Assembly: GCA_963784805.1 (NCBI GenBank)
Contig: CAWASR010000016.1
Location: 124,001-188,000 of the forward strand
Origin: Roseiarcus sp963784805
GTDB lineage: Bacteria; Pseudomonadota; Alphaproteobacteria; Rhizobiales; Beijerinckiaceae
DNA length: 64,000 nucleotides
Direction: 5' to 3'
Position 1 is the stretch's first letter, and every line of letters begins with the position of its first letter. A model generated the notes under the pieces. The model made no database searches. It saw nothing but the letters and a program-made list of their open reading frames with translations, and was not told the origin of the DNA. Of this stretch, positions 33,980 to 42,584 are shown in pieces. Made by a program: the position numbers and the translations under genes.

Positions 33980-34740
33980 GCAGCGGGTCCCTGGGGGCCG
34001 AGCGCTCCGCCGCCCTTCGCCCTGAGCAGCGCCAGCGCCTTGCGCGGATCGAGGCGCCCGTCGTAGAGCGCCCGGCCCGCGATCGCGCCGGCGAGGCGCG
34101 CGCAATCGGGTTCGGTGAGACGCCTGACGTCCTCGATCGAGGCGAGGCCGCCGGAGGCGATGACCGGAATCGACAGCGCGTCGGCGAGCGCGATCGTGGC
34201 GGGAATGTTGAGTCCGGCAAGCGCGCCGTCGCGCGAAATGTCGGTATAGACGATCGCGGCGACGCCGGCGTCCTCGAAGCGGCGGCCGAGATCGAGCGCC
34301 GAAACGTTCGAGGTCCGGGACCAGCCGTCGATGGCGACCTGACCGTCGCGCGCGTCGATTCCGACTGCGATCCGCCCGGGATAGAGCCGCGCCGCCTCGC
34401 GCACGAAATCGGGGTCGCTGACCGCCGCGGTGCCGAGGATGACGCGCGTAACCCCGCTTTCCAACCAGCCGCGCACCGTCTTCATGTCGCGCACGCCGCC
34501 GCCGAGCTGCAATTTTATCGTGAGCCCGGCGAGAATGCGCCTGACCGCCTCGGCGTTGACCGGCTGGCCGGCGAAGGCGCCGTCCAGATCGACGACATGC
34601 AGATATTCGAACCCCTGATCGGCGAAAACGCGCGCCTGGGCGGCCGGATCGGCGTTGAATACGGTCGCCTTCGCCATGTCGCCGCGCAGGAGCCTCACGC
34701 ACTCGCCGTTCTTGAGGTCGATGGCGGGAAAGAGAATCAT
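33976..34740 (-). CDS. hisA: Phosphoribosylformimino-5-aminoimidazole carboxamide ribotide isomerase
   Basis: 254 aa barrel enzyme for the Amadori isomerisation of ProFAR to PRFAR in histidine synthesis. MILFPAIDLKNGECVRLLRG carries the catalytic Asp, VYTDISRDGAL the second, and VIASGGLASIEDV binds phosphate. ATG 34740 is preferred over 34749 because it gives the usual N-terminus and the same ATGA overlap with hisH as at the other junctions of this operon. Confidence 0.97.
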   Translation of the reverse strand: MILFPAIDLKNGECVRLLRGDMAKATVFNADPAAQARVFADQGFEYLHVVDLDGAFAGQPVNAEAVRRILAGLTIKLQLGGGVRDMKTVRGWLESGVTRVILGTAAVSDPDFVREAARLYPGRIAVGIDARDGQVAIDGWSRTSNVSALDLGRRFEDAGVAAIVYTDISRDGALAGLNIPATIALADALSIPVIASGGLASIEDVRRLTEPDCARLAGAIAGRALYDGRLDPRKALALLRAKGGGALGPQGPAA

Positions 34741-35387
34741 GGGCGCCATCGCAGGAAGTTGGCGATCAGCGCCAGGCCGAGCGCCTGGCTCTTCTCGGGG
34801 TGGAACTGCGTGCCCGCGATATTGTCGCGCGCGATGATCGCGGTCACCGGACCGCCGTATTCGGCGGTGGCGACGACATCCGCCGCGTCCGACGGATAAA
34901 GCTGATAGGAGTGGACGAAATAGGCGTGCAGACCGTTCGGGCCGGTATTCACACCCTCAAGCAGCGGATGAACGCGCTTCACGTCGAGCGTGTTCCAGCC
35001 CATGTGCGGAATTTTGAGCGCGGGATCGCGGGGCTTGATCGGCGCGACGTCGCCGGCGATCCAGCCCAGGCCCGCCACGACGTCATGCTCCAGCCCGCGG
35101 GTCGCGGTGAGCTGCGCGCCGACGCAAATCCCCAGAAAGGGCTTGCCGCGCCCGCGGACCGCTTCATTCAGCGCTTCGACCATGCCGGCGACGCCGTCGA
35201 GCCCGCGCCGGCAATCGGCAAAGGCGCCGACGCCCGGCAAGACGATATGGTCGGCGGCGAGCACGACTTCCGGCCGCGAAGCGACCACGATTTCGCCGTT
35301 CGTTCCGGCGTCGCGCGCCGCGCGCTCGAACGCCTTCTGCGCCGAATGCAAATTGCCCGAGCCGTAGTCGATGATGGCGACGGTCAT
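34737..35387 (-). CDS. hisH: Imidazole glycerol phosphate synthase, glutamine amidotransferase subunit
   Basis: 216 aa class I glutaminase that feeds ammonia to HisF. The nucleophile Cys is in FLGICVGAQL, the oxyanion strand is LPGVGAFADC, and the His-Glu pair is in GTQFHPEKSQALG. GICVGAQ differs slightly from the common GICLGMQ but keeps the catalytic Cys. ATG 35387 (MTVAIIDYGSGNLHS) is preferred to an in-frame TTG at 35396. Operon position is between hisB and hisA. Confidence 0.96.
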   Translation of the reverse strand: MTVAIIDYGSGNLHSAQKAFERAARDAGTNGEIVVASRPEVVLAADHIVLPGVGAFADCRRGLDGVAGMVEALNEAVRGRGKPFLGICVGAQLTATRGLEHDVVAGLGWIAGDVAPIKPRDPALKIPHMGWNTLDVKRVHPLLEGVNTGPNGLHAYFVHSYQLYPSDAADVVATAEYGGPVTAIIARDNIAGTQFHPEKSQALGLALIANFLRWRP

Positions 35388-35399
35388 CGCATCCAAGCC

Positions 35400-35987
35400 C
35401 TAGAGGGCGCCCTTGGTCGAGGGAACGCGCTCGGCCTGACGCGGATCGATCGCGATCGCGGCCCTCAGCGCCCGCGCGACGCCCTTGAAGCACGATTCGG
35501 CGATGTGATGGCTGTTGGCGCCGTACAGCGTCTCGACGTGCAACGTCAGCCCGGCGTTGCCGGCGAAGGCCTGGAAGAACTCGCGCACCAGCTCGGCGTC
35601 GAACGCGCCGATCCTTTCGCTCGTAAACTCGGTCCTGAACACCAGGAACGGGCGACCCGAGACGTCGAGCGCGACCCGGGTCAGGGCCTCGTCCATCGGC
35701 AGGAGGCAGTCGGCGTAACGGGTGAGACCCCGCTTGTCGCCGAGCGCCTTGGCGAGCGCCTGGCCGATGGCGATGCCGACGTCCTCGACCGTGTGGTGAT
35801 CGTCGATATGGCGGTCGCCCTTGGCGCTGACGGTCAGATCGATCAGGGAATGGCGCGCGAGCTGGTCGAGCATATGATCGAAAAAGCCGACGCCGGTCGA
35901 AATGTCGGACACGCCCGATCCGTCGAGATCGAGGCTGACCTCGATGCTCGTCTCCCTGGTCTTGCGAGCGACCGCTCCCTTGCGCAT
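35400..35987 (-). CDS. hisB: Imidazoleglycerol-phosphate dehydratase
   Basis: 195 aa, two repeats of the HisB fold binding manganese. The metal motifs are STGVGFFDHMLDQLARHS with DDHHTVEDVGI in the first half, and GANSHHIAESCFKGVARAL in the second. It dehydrates IGP to imidazole acetol phosphate. ATG 35987 gives the usual N-terminus (RKTRETSIEVSLDLDG); the frame continues to 36053 without family similarity. It is the first gene of the his cluster and there is a 267-bp divergent gap to modA. Confidence 0.96.
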   Translation of the reverse strand: MRKGAVARKTRETSIEVSLDLDGSGVSDISTGVGFFDHMLDQLARHSLIDLTVSAKGDRHIDDHHTVEDVGIAIGQALAKALGDKRGLTRYADCLLPMDEALTRVALDVSGRPFLVFRTEFTSERIGAFDAELVREFFQAFAGNAGLTLHVETLYGANSHHIAESCFKGVARALRAAIAIDPRQAERVPSTKGAL

Positions 35988-36202
35988 GGCGATTCCGAAT
36001 GCCTCCGAGGTCGGGCGGGGTGATAGCAAGCCCAGCGCCGGTTGGCGACTCATAGAGGGCGATTGGGACTACAGGAGAACGCTTCGGCGGCCCTGGACCC
36101 CCGAATTCACGATGTCGGCGGTCGGTCCGGCCGGCCGATTGCGAGCGCTGATCCCCACGAGGCGCTCCGCCGGGAGATTTTGCGATCGGCGTTTCCGCAT
36201 TG

Positions 36203-36220
36203 GTTATCATCGTATATAAC
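36203..36220 (+). promoter_or_regulatory. ModE-like palindrome upstream of modA
   Basis: GTTAT and ATAAC arms enclose CATCGTAT, giving an 18-bp dyad GTTATCATCGTATATAAC about 35 bp upstream of modA. It resembles the ATCGNTATATA...TATATAACGAT sites (Mop boxes) through which ModE represses molybdate transport genes when molybdate is plentiful. The match is partial and no modE gene is in the window. Confidence 0.5.
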
Positions 36221-36254
36221 GCCAGGCGGCCCGTCTGACGACCGAGGCGAAACG

Positions 36255-37004
36255 ATGATGACGCCGGGAACGTTCATAGCTGCATTCGCCGCGCTCGCGG
36301 CCTCGCTTCCGGCTCCGGCGGAAGCCGCCCGGATTCATGTCGCCGTCGCCGCCAATTTCACCGAGCCGGCGAGAGAAATCGCCGAGCTTTTCAAGCAGAA
36401 GACGGGCGACGAGGCGGTGCTGAGTTTCGGCGCTTCCGGCGCCTTCTTCACCCAGATCGCCCACGACGCGCCGTTCGAGGTGTTCCTGTCGGCCGACGAG
36501 GAGCGGCCGAAGGCCGCGGTCGATCAGGGGTTTGCGGTTCCCGGCAGCCGTTTCACCTATGCGATCGGCAGGCTGGCGCTGTGGAGCAGAGTGGTCGACG
36601 TGACCAACGGCGAGAAGGCGCTGAAGGCGGGCAATTTCGCCAAGCTGGCGATCGCCAATCCGGTCGCCGCGCCGTACGGAACCGCCGCGGTCGAGACCAT
36701 GAAGGCGCTCGGCGTTTACAAGTCCCTGCAGTCCAAGATCGTGCAGGGAGACAGCATCGCCCAGGCGTTCCAGTTCGTCGACACCAGGAATGCGGAGGTC
36801 GGCTTCGTCGCGCTTTCGCAACTGTTCGACATCACTGGCGGAGCGCGGTGGGAGGTTCCGCAGAGCCTCTATTCGCCGATCCATCAGGACGCCGTTCTGC
36901 TGAAGAGGGGCGCGAAGGACGAGGCGGCGATTGCGTTTCTGAAGTTCCTCGAGGGCCCGGAGGCGCGCGCCGTGATCGAGAAATTCGGCTACGCGCTCGT
37001 GTAG
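36255..37004 (+). CDS. modA: Molybdate ABC transporter, periplasmic binding protein
   Basis: 249 aa with a signal peptide (about residues 1-24, cut after APAEAA). It binds molybdate or tungstate in the periplasm and delivers it to ModBC. Typical segments are IHVAVAANFTEPAREIAELF, FGASGAFFTQI (oxyanion contacts), LFLSADEE-like VFLSADEERPKAAVDQG, and IANPVAAPYGTAAVETM. ATG codons at 36255 and 36258 are both possible, after GAGGCGA. It is the first gene of modABC. Molybdate is relevant here because a molybdenum hydroxylase subunit is encoded at 49704. Confidence 0.95.
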   Translation: MMTPGTFIAAFAALAASLPAPAEAARIHVAVAANFTEPAREIAELFKQKTGDEAVLSFGASGAFFTQIAHDAPFEVFLSADEERPKAAVDQGFAVPGSRFTYAIGRLALWSRVVDVTNGEKALKAGNFAKLAIANPVAAPYGTAAVETMKALGVYKSLQSKIVQGDSIAQAFQFVDTRNAEVGFVALSQLFDITGGARWEVPQSLYSPIHQDAVLLKRGAKDEAAIAFLKFLEGPEARAVIEKFGYALV

Positions 37005-37011
37005 GCGCAAC

Positions 37012-37698
37012 GTGCAGAGCTTTCCGGCCGAAATCTGGACGCCGATCCGTCTGACGATCGAACTCGCGACCGTCACGACGCTTGCGCTGCTGGTGGTCGC
37101 GACGCCGCTGGCCTGGTGGCTCGCGCGGTCGCGCGCCTGGTTCAAGGACGGCGTCGCGGCGATCGTCTCCCTGCCGATCGTCCTGCCCCCGACGGTGCTT
37201 GGCTTCTATCTCTTGATCGCGCTTGGGCCCGACGGGCCGGGCGGCCTGCTCGCCGGGCTCTGGGGCGCGCGCACGCTCGCTTTCACCTTCACCGGGCTGG
37301 TCATCGGCTCGATCATCTCCTCGGCGCCCTTTGTGGTGCAGCCGATCCGCAACGCATTTGCGGCCATCGGCGACCGTCCGCTCGAAGTCGCGGCCACCCT
37401 GCGCGCCTCGCCGCGGCGCGCCTTCTGGACCGTCGCTCTGCCCCTCGCCAGTCCAGGCCTGCTGACCGGGGCGGTGTTGGGTTTTGCGCACACCGTTGGC
37501 GAGTTCGGAGTCATCCTGATGATCGGCGGCAGCATCCCCGGCCGCACCAGGGTCGTGTCGACCGCCATTTTCGACTTCGTCGAGACGATGCGGTGGCGCG
37601 AGGCCAACCTCCTCGCCGGCGGCATGGTCGCGTTCGCCTTCGCCGTCATTCTCACCATGACCTTGCTCGAAAAGCGCTTCGCGCGAGCGCGCGCATGA
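37012..37698 (+). CDS. modB: Molybdate ABC transporter permease
   Basis: 228 aa from GTG 37012, 7 bp after modA. Five or six membrane helices and the EAA loop IGDRPLEVAATLRASPRRAFW, which docks on ModC. IVLPPTVLGFYLL and AHTVGEFGVILMIGGSIPG are diagnostic for ModB. The stop overlaps the modC start (ATGA, 37695-37698). Confidence 0.95.
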   Translation: MQSFPAEIWTPIRLTIELATVTTLALLVVATPLAWWLARSRAWFKDGVAAIVSLPIVLPPTVLGFYLLIALGPDGPGGLLAGLWGARTLAFTFTGLVIGSIISSAPFVVQPIRNAFAAIGDRPLEVAATLRASPRRAFWTVALPLASPGLLTGAVLGFAHTVGEFGVILMIGGSIPGRTRVVSTAIFDFVETMRWREANLLAGGMVAFAFAVILTMTLLEKRFARARA

Positions 37699-38816
37699 CG
37701 GCGGACCATGCGATCCGCGCCGAGTTCCGGGGAACGATCGGCAAGTTTTCGCTCGACGCCGGCTTCACCGCGCCGGCGTCGGGCCTAACCGCCCTGTTCG
37801 GCCCGTCCGGCTGCGGAAAGACGACGGTCTTGCGTTGCATCGCCGGGCTGCAGCGGGTCGACGACGGCTATTGCGCGATCGACGGCGACCTATGGCAGAC
37901 GCGAGACGGAATCTTCATGCCGACCCATCGCCGTCCGCTCGGCTACGTCTTCCAGGAAGCGAGCCTGTTCGCGCATCTCACCGTGCGCCGCAACTTGCTG
38001 TTCGGCGCGCCGCGACAGGACGACGGCGCGTCGCGCCGGCGGATCGCCTTCGACGAAGTCGTCGACCTCCTCGGGGTGGCGCCGTTGCTCGACCGGTCCC
38101 CGCGCAATCTATCCGGCGGCGAACGCCAGCGGGTGGCGATCGGCCGCGCTCTGCTGTCGCAACCAAAACTGCTGTTGATGGACGAACCCCTGTCGGCGCT
38201 CGACCGGGCGACCAAGAACGAGATCCTGCCGTTCCTCGAGCGGCTGCGCGACCGCCTGTCCTTGCCGGTCGTCTACGTCACCCACGACCTCGCCGAAGTC
38301 GAACGGCTCGCCGATCAAATCGTGCTGATGGAGAAGGGCCGGGTGATCGCGGCTGGACCGCTCTCCGAACTGCAAAGCGACCCGAGCCTGCCGCTGGCGA
38401 TTGCGCGCGACGCAGCGGTCAGTCTCGACGCCGTGATCGAAGCCCACGACGCCCGCTACGGCCTTTTGACCCTTCGCGTAAACCGCGGCAGCTTCACGGC
38501 GCCTGCGCCGCCGGCGAGGATCGGAGAACGCCGCCGCCTTCGCGTCGTCGCCGCCGACGTCAGCATCGCCCGCGAGCGGCCGGGCCCGAGCTCCATTCTC
38601 AACGTCCTGCCGGCGCGCGTCGTTTCCGGCAACCCGGTCGATCCGGACGTCCTGGTCGTCGTGCTCGCGCTCGGAGCCGACGGCGGCGGGGACCGCCTTC
38701 TCGCCCGCGTCACCCGCAAGTCGTGGGAGCAGCTGGGCCTTTCCGAAGGGGTCCGCGTCCACGCTCAGGTGAAAGCCGTCGCGCTCGGGCCGGGACGGGA
38801 CGACGTCTTTGTGTAG
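37695..38816 (+). CDS. modC: Molybdate ABC transporter ATP-binding protein
   Basis: 373 aa. The N-terminal ABC ATPase has Walker A GPSGCGKTTVLRCIAG, signature LSGGERQRVAIGRAL, Walker B LLLMDEPLSALD and the switch His in VVYVTHDLAEV. The C-terminal about 70 residues (after AARPGPSSILNVLPAR-like sequence) form the TOBE/Mop domain that senses molybdate. It starts within the modB stop, so modABC is a compact operon. Confidence 0.95.
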   Translation: MTADHAIRAEFRGTIGKFSLDAGFTAPASGLTALFGPSGCGKTTVLRCIAGLQRVDDGYCAIDGDLWQTRDGIFMPTHRRPLGYVFQEASLFAHLTVRRNLLFGAPRQDDGASRRRIAFDEVVDLLGVAPLLDRSPRNLSGGERQRVAIGRALLSQPKLLLMDEPLSALDRATKNEILPFLERLRDRLSLPVVYVTHDLAEVERLADQIVLMEKGRVIAAGPLSELQSDPSLPLAIARDAAVSLDAVIEAHDARYGLLTLRVNRGSFTAPAPPARIGERRRLRVVAADVSIARERPGPSSILNVLPARVVSGNPVDPDVLVVVLALGADGGGDRLLARVTRKSWEQLGLSEGVRVHAQVKAVALGPGRDDVFV

Positions 38817-38970
38817 TCCAGGGGCCCCGAGGGCCGCCGGCGGCGGAAATTCGATTCCCCTCGGCGCGCTTCGGCGCTAAGTTCGCCGCGCCGGCCGGCG
38901 AGCCTCGGCGGCGGGAAGGTCCGCCGCGCCGGAGAGATACGCGCGTTTCTGGTCTGGAGCGATTGGGGTC

Positions 38971-41592
38971 GTGGAGGACAGAACGGTATTCCAGCCAAGC
39001 GCCGGCGGCAGCGTTCGACCGGGCGTGCGCCTCAACGGCATCTATGAGATCGAAAGACTGATCGCCCAGGGCGGAATGGGCGAGGTGTACCGGGGATTCA
39101 ACATCCAGACCCGCGACACGGTCGCGATCAAGATGATCCGGCCCGAACTTTCGAGCAATCCCGACGTTTTCGACCTGTTCCGGCGCGAGGCCTCGATCCT
39201 GCACACGCTCCAGCACGAGGCGATTGTGCGTTACTTCGTGTTTTCCGTCGATCCCGACCTTCGGCGCGCCTATCTGGCGATGGAGTTCGTCGACGGACCA
39301 TCGCTGACCGAGCGGCTCGCCTCCGGCCCGCTTCCGCTCGCCGACGTCAAAATCCTGCAGAAGCGCATCGGCTCCGCGCTCGACACCGCTCATCGCCTCG
39401 GCGTCGTCCACCGCGACATTTCCTCCGACAACGTCATTCTGCCGGACAACGATGTGCGCAGCGCCAAAATCATCGACTTCGGCATCGCGCGCTCGCACCG
39501 GCCGGGCGAGGGCACGATCATCGGCGACGGGTTCGCGGGAAAATACAACTACGTCTCGCCCGAGCAGCTTGGCCTCGCAGGCGGCGACGTCACCTTGAAA
39601 TCTGATATTTACAGCTTTGGTTTGGTTTTGGCTGAAGCTCTGCGCGGGCGGCCGATCGAGATGAGCGGCTCTCAGGCCGACGTGATCGAAAAGCGTCGCG
39701 CCGTCCCCGATCTGGCCGACATCGACCCTTCGATCCGCCCGCTCATTGAGGCGATGCTGCAGCCGCTGCCGGCGAACCGCCCTGAGAGCATGGCCGCCGT
39801 GGCGGCATGGGAGGCGCCCGGCAGGGCCGGACTCGTTTTGCCCCGCGCGGGAGCGGGCAAGACCGCGCCGTCGCGTAAATCATCCGGCGGGCGCGCGGCC
39901 GCGATCCTCGGCGCGCTGATCGCCCTCGGCAGCCTCGGGGGGGCGGTCTACGTCTTCCGCGACGATCTGGGGCAATGGGGACAGTCGGTCTTTGGACCGC
40001 CACCGCCCGTAATTTCGCCGATCAAGCCGTCGCCGATCGGGCCGACGGCGCAAAAGCCGGCGTCTCAGCAGCAGGCGACGACCGAGGCGTCAAAGCCGCC
40101 GCCGCAGGCGGCCCTGCCGACCGGTCAGGCGGCCGCTCCCCCGAACCCCGCGCCGTCGCCGGGCGAGCCGGCCAACCCGCCGGCAAAGCACGTTCCAACC
40201 AGCGCGGAACTGGTCGACGCCATGCCGCCGCACGCGCCGCAGGCGTCCGTCGACCTGCCCCCGGCGACGGTTGGCGCGCTCTATCGGGCCGACCTGCCCG
40301 CGTTCACCGACCAGGGCGGCAAGGGCCTGCGGCTCGCGGCCGCATCCGCGCCCGAGGGAATGGCGTTCAAGGATCTCGGCGGCGGCAAGGGCGAGATCGC
40401 AGGCACGCCGACGCGGCCCGGAAACGCCGCGATCGAGGTCGTCGCAACCAACCACAATGGCATGACCGCGCAGATGACCGCGCGGATCGACATCTCCGGC
40501 AGAGCGCAGACCGTGTCGCCGACGGCCCCTCCGACCGCTTCCAGCCCTTCCGTCCCGCCTGCGCAAACTGAAGAGCCGCCGCACGCTTCGGTTCCTCACG
40601 CCCCTCAAGCCGAGCCGGCCCCCCCGAGCCCGCCCCTGGCGGCGCTTCCCCACTTGCCGCCATTGGCGCCGGCGCCGGCGCCGGCAATCGCGCCTCCCAC
40701 GCCTGCGGCGCAACCTGAGATCGCGCCTCAGTCGCCTCCGACCCCCGCGCCGCAAGTCGCGACCGCGCCTCAGGCCCGCGCCTCAGTCGCCTCCCGCGCC
40801 TGCGCCACAAGTCGCGACGCGCCCGCAGTCGCGCCTCAAGCGCCTCCCCCGCCCGCGCCACAAGTCGCGACGGCGCCCGCAGTCTCGCCTCAAGCGCCCC
40901 CGCCGCCGGCGGCCGCGCCGACGTCGCCGCCGCCGAATCAGCAGCTGTCGGCGCTCGAGCCGACCCCGGCGCTGTCCCCGATCGACAAGGCGAAGGCCTT
41001 CGTCAGCGGCTTTGACGGCGGCGATTGCTTTCTCGTCAAGCCGTTGTCGGGCTCCAGCGATCCGAACGCGTATCTGGCGATCGGCCGCGAACTGCAACCC
41101 TTCGAGCGTTTCAACGCGGCCTATACGAGCAAGGTCGGCGCCGAGCCGCAACTGAGCGTGCGGCTGATCACGCCCTCCGAGTGCCCGGCGATCGACCTCA
41201 TGCGGCTGGGATCGGCCGCGGGCGCCTCGGCTCCGCACATCGAGCTTGAGAACTACAGCGTCGCCCGAGGCGCGCCGCTGAAGGGGACGATCGCCAATTT
41301 GGACGGCCGGCATCTGTTCCTGGTGCTGGTCGGCGACGACGGCGTCGCCTATCGGCTCGAGGCGAAGCCGATCCCGGGGCGGGACGCGGCGACATTCGAC
41401 GTGTCGCTCACGCCCGACGCCTCCTCGATCGGCCCGATGCAGATCCTCCTCGCCATCGTTTCGGCCAAGCCGATCCCGGCCCTGGAGTCCTTCCGCTCGG
41501 GGCCGCTAAGCTCGATCAAGGCGCAATTGGCGAGCAACGCGCGCGACGGCGCGATGTCGGTCGGCGCGGACTTCTTCAAATTCGCCGACTAG
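38971..41592 (+). CDS. Transmembrane Ser/Thr protein kinase with Pro-rich and Ig-like extracytoplasmic region
   Basis: 873 aa from GTG 38971. Kinase domain, about residues 24-285: IAQGGMGEVYRG (P-loop), VAIKMI (Lys), VVHRDISSDNVIL (catalytic loop), IIDFGIARS (DFG), YVSPEQLG. A membrane helix follows at about 309-330 (AAAILGALIALGSLGGAVYVF). Outside are Pro/Ala-rich linkers, an Ig-like fold (about 425-512, LPPATVGALYRADLPAF to GTPTRPGNAAIEVVATN) and a unique C-terminal domain (about 670-873). The design suggests a sensor of envelope state. At about 40774-40820 the linker repeat is translated out of phase for some 14 residues and then returns. Confidence 0.87.
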   Translation: MEDRTVFQPSAGGSVRPGVRLNGIYEIERLIAQGGMGEVYRGFNIQTRDTVAIKMIRPELSSNPDVFDLFRREASILHTLQHEAIVRYFVFSVDPDLRRAYLAMEFVDGPSLTERLASGPLPLADVKILQKRIGSALDTAHRLGVVHRDISSDNVILPDNDVRSAKIIDFGIARSHRPGEGTIIGDGFAGKYNYVSPEQLGLAGGDVTLKSDIYSFGLVLAEALRGRPIEMSGSQADVIEKRRAVPDLADIDPSIRPLIEAMLQPLPANRPESMAAVAAWEAPGRAGLVLPRAGAGKTAPSRKSSGGRAAAILGALIALGSLGGAVYVFRDDLGQWGQSVFGPPPPVISPIKPSPIGPTAQKPASQQQATTEASKPPPQAALPTGQAAAPPNPAPSPGEPANPPAKHVPTSAELVDAMPPHAPQASVDLPPATVGALYRADLPAFTDQGGKGLRLAAASAPEGMAFKDLGGGKGEIAGTPTRPGNAAIEVVATNHNGMTAQMTARIDISGRAQTVSPTAPPTASSPSVPPAQTEEPPHASVPHAPQAEPAPPSPPLAALPHLPPLAPAPAPAIAPPTPAAQPEIAPQSPPTPAPQVATAPQARASVASRACATSRDAPAVAPQAPPPPAPQVATAPAVSPQAPPPPAAAPTSPPPNQQLSALEPTPALSPIDKAKAFVSGFDGGDCFLVKPLSGSSDPNAYLAIGRELQPFERFNAAYTSKVGAEPQLSVRLITPSECPAIDLMRLGSAAGASAPHIELENYSVARGAPLKGTIANLDGRHLFLVLVGDDGVAYRLEAKPIPGRDAATFDVSLTPDASSIGPMQILLAIVSAKPIPALESFRSGPLSSIKAQLASNARDGAMSVGADFFKFAD

Positions 41593-41603
41593 CGCGGGCC
41601 GCG

Positions 41604-42584
41604 TCATCCCGGATACCAGATTTTGCGCGGATCGTCGGCCGCGCGCCGATAGCTCCAAGCCGCCTCGATCAGTTTGGCCAGATCGTATTTCGGACGCCAG
41701 TCGAGATCGAACCTGGCTCTGCTGTTGTCCATCCAGTTCGAATGATAGGCGCTCGGAATATCGATCGAAGGCAAGCCGCGGGTGGCTTTTAGATAGGACG
41801 CGACGGCGGCGTAGTCGACCGGCTCGTCCATGCAGACGTTGTAAAGTCTGCCCTTCGTCTTCGGGTTGTCGAGCGCGGCCAGGATGGCGTCGACGAGATC
41901 GTCCACATGGACGAAATTGCGTTTCAACGGGCGGCCATGCGCGTCCCGAAGCAGGGGAATCGTCCCCTCCTTGCGACAGCGCTCGGCGACTTCCGGGGCC
42001 ACGAGCGTGTTCCAGACCGGGCCGCCGAAAACGTCGTCGTCGAACGAAAGCGTGTAGCGGAAGTCGTCCTTTTCCATGATCCATGGGGCGCGCAGGCAAC
42101 AGCTGTTCAACCCGTATTGGATATGGGCCTGATCGAGGAGAACCTCCTCCAGCACCTTGGAGAGGGCGTAGCAGCCCGGATAGGCCATGTGCGGCGTGAG
42201 CTCGGTCACCGGCCCGCCGCGGTCGTAGAAAAAATGGCCGACGCTCGCATCGCCGCCGATCAGGATGAACTGGACCGCCGTCGGGCTTTCCCGAAACAAC
42301 TCGGTCAGCCAGAACAGGCCTTTGACCGTCACGTCCATGACCAGTTCGGGCGTCTCCTTGCAGGTCGCCAGATGCACGACATGGGTGACGCCGCTGATCG
42401 CGCGCTTCACACATTCGGGATCGGAAATCGTGCCCCGGACGACCTCGAGCCCGGGCGCTTCCGCGACAACGCGATTGTGACACAGCGCCCGGATCGACAA
42501 GTCCGGCGCCCGCGGCGCGGAAAGAAGCCTGTCGATCAGGTTGGATCCGACCTTTCCGGTCGCGCCCGTGATCAGGAGTTTCAT
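41604..42584 (-). CDS. NAD-dependent epimerase/dehydratase (extended SDR)
   Basis: 326 aa. Rossmann motif TGATGKVGSNLIDRLL, NAD contact HVVHLAT, and catalytic Tyr and Lys in YPGCYALSKVLEE. It probably modifies a nucleotide sugar or similar alcohol/ketone; the substrate is unknown. ATG 42584 follows GGGGAGAT and gives the normal N-terminus MKLLITGATG; the frame upstream to 42734 lacks similarity. It converges on the kinase gene with only 11 bp between stops. Confidence 0.88.
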   Translation of the reverse strand: MKLLITGATGKVGSNLIDRLLSAPRAPDLSIRALCHNRVVAEAPGLEVVRGTISDPECVKRAISGVTHVVHLATCKETPELVMDVTVKGLFWLTELFRESPTAVQFILIGGDASVGHFFYDRGGPVTELTPHMAYPGCYALSKVLEEVLLDQAHIQYGLNSCCLRAPWIMEKDDFRYTLSFDDDVFGGPVWNTLVAPEVAERCRKEGTIPLLRDAHGRPLKRNFVHVDDLVDAILAALDNPKTKGRLYNVCMDEPVDYAAVASYLKATRGLPSIDIPSAYHSNWMDNSRARFDLDWRPKYDLAKLIEAAWSYRRAADDPRKIWYPG

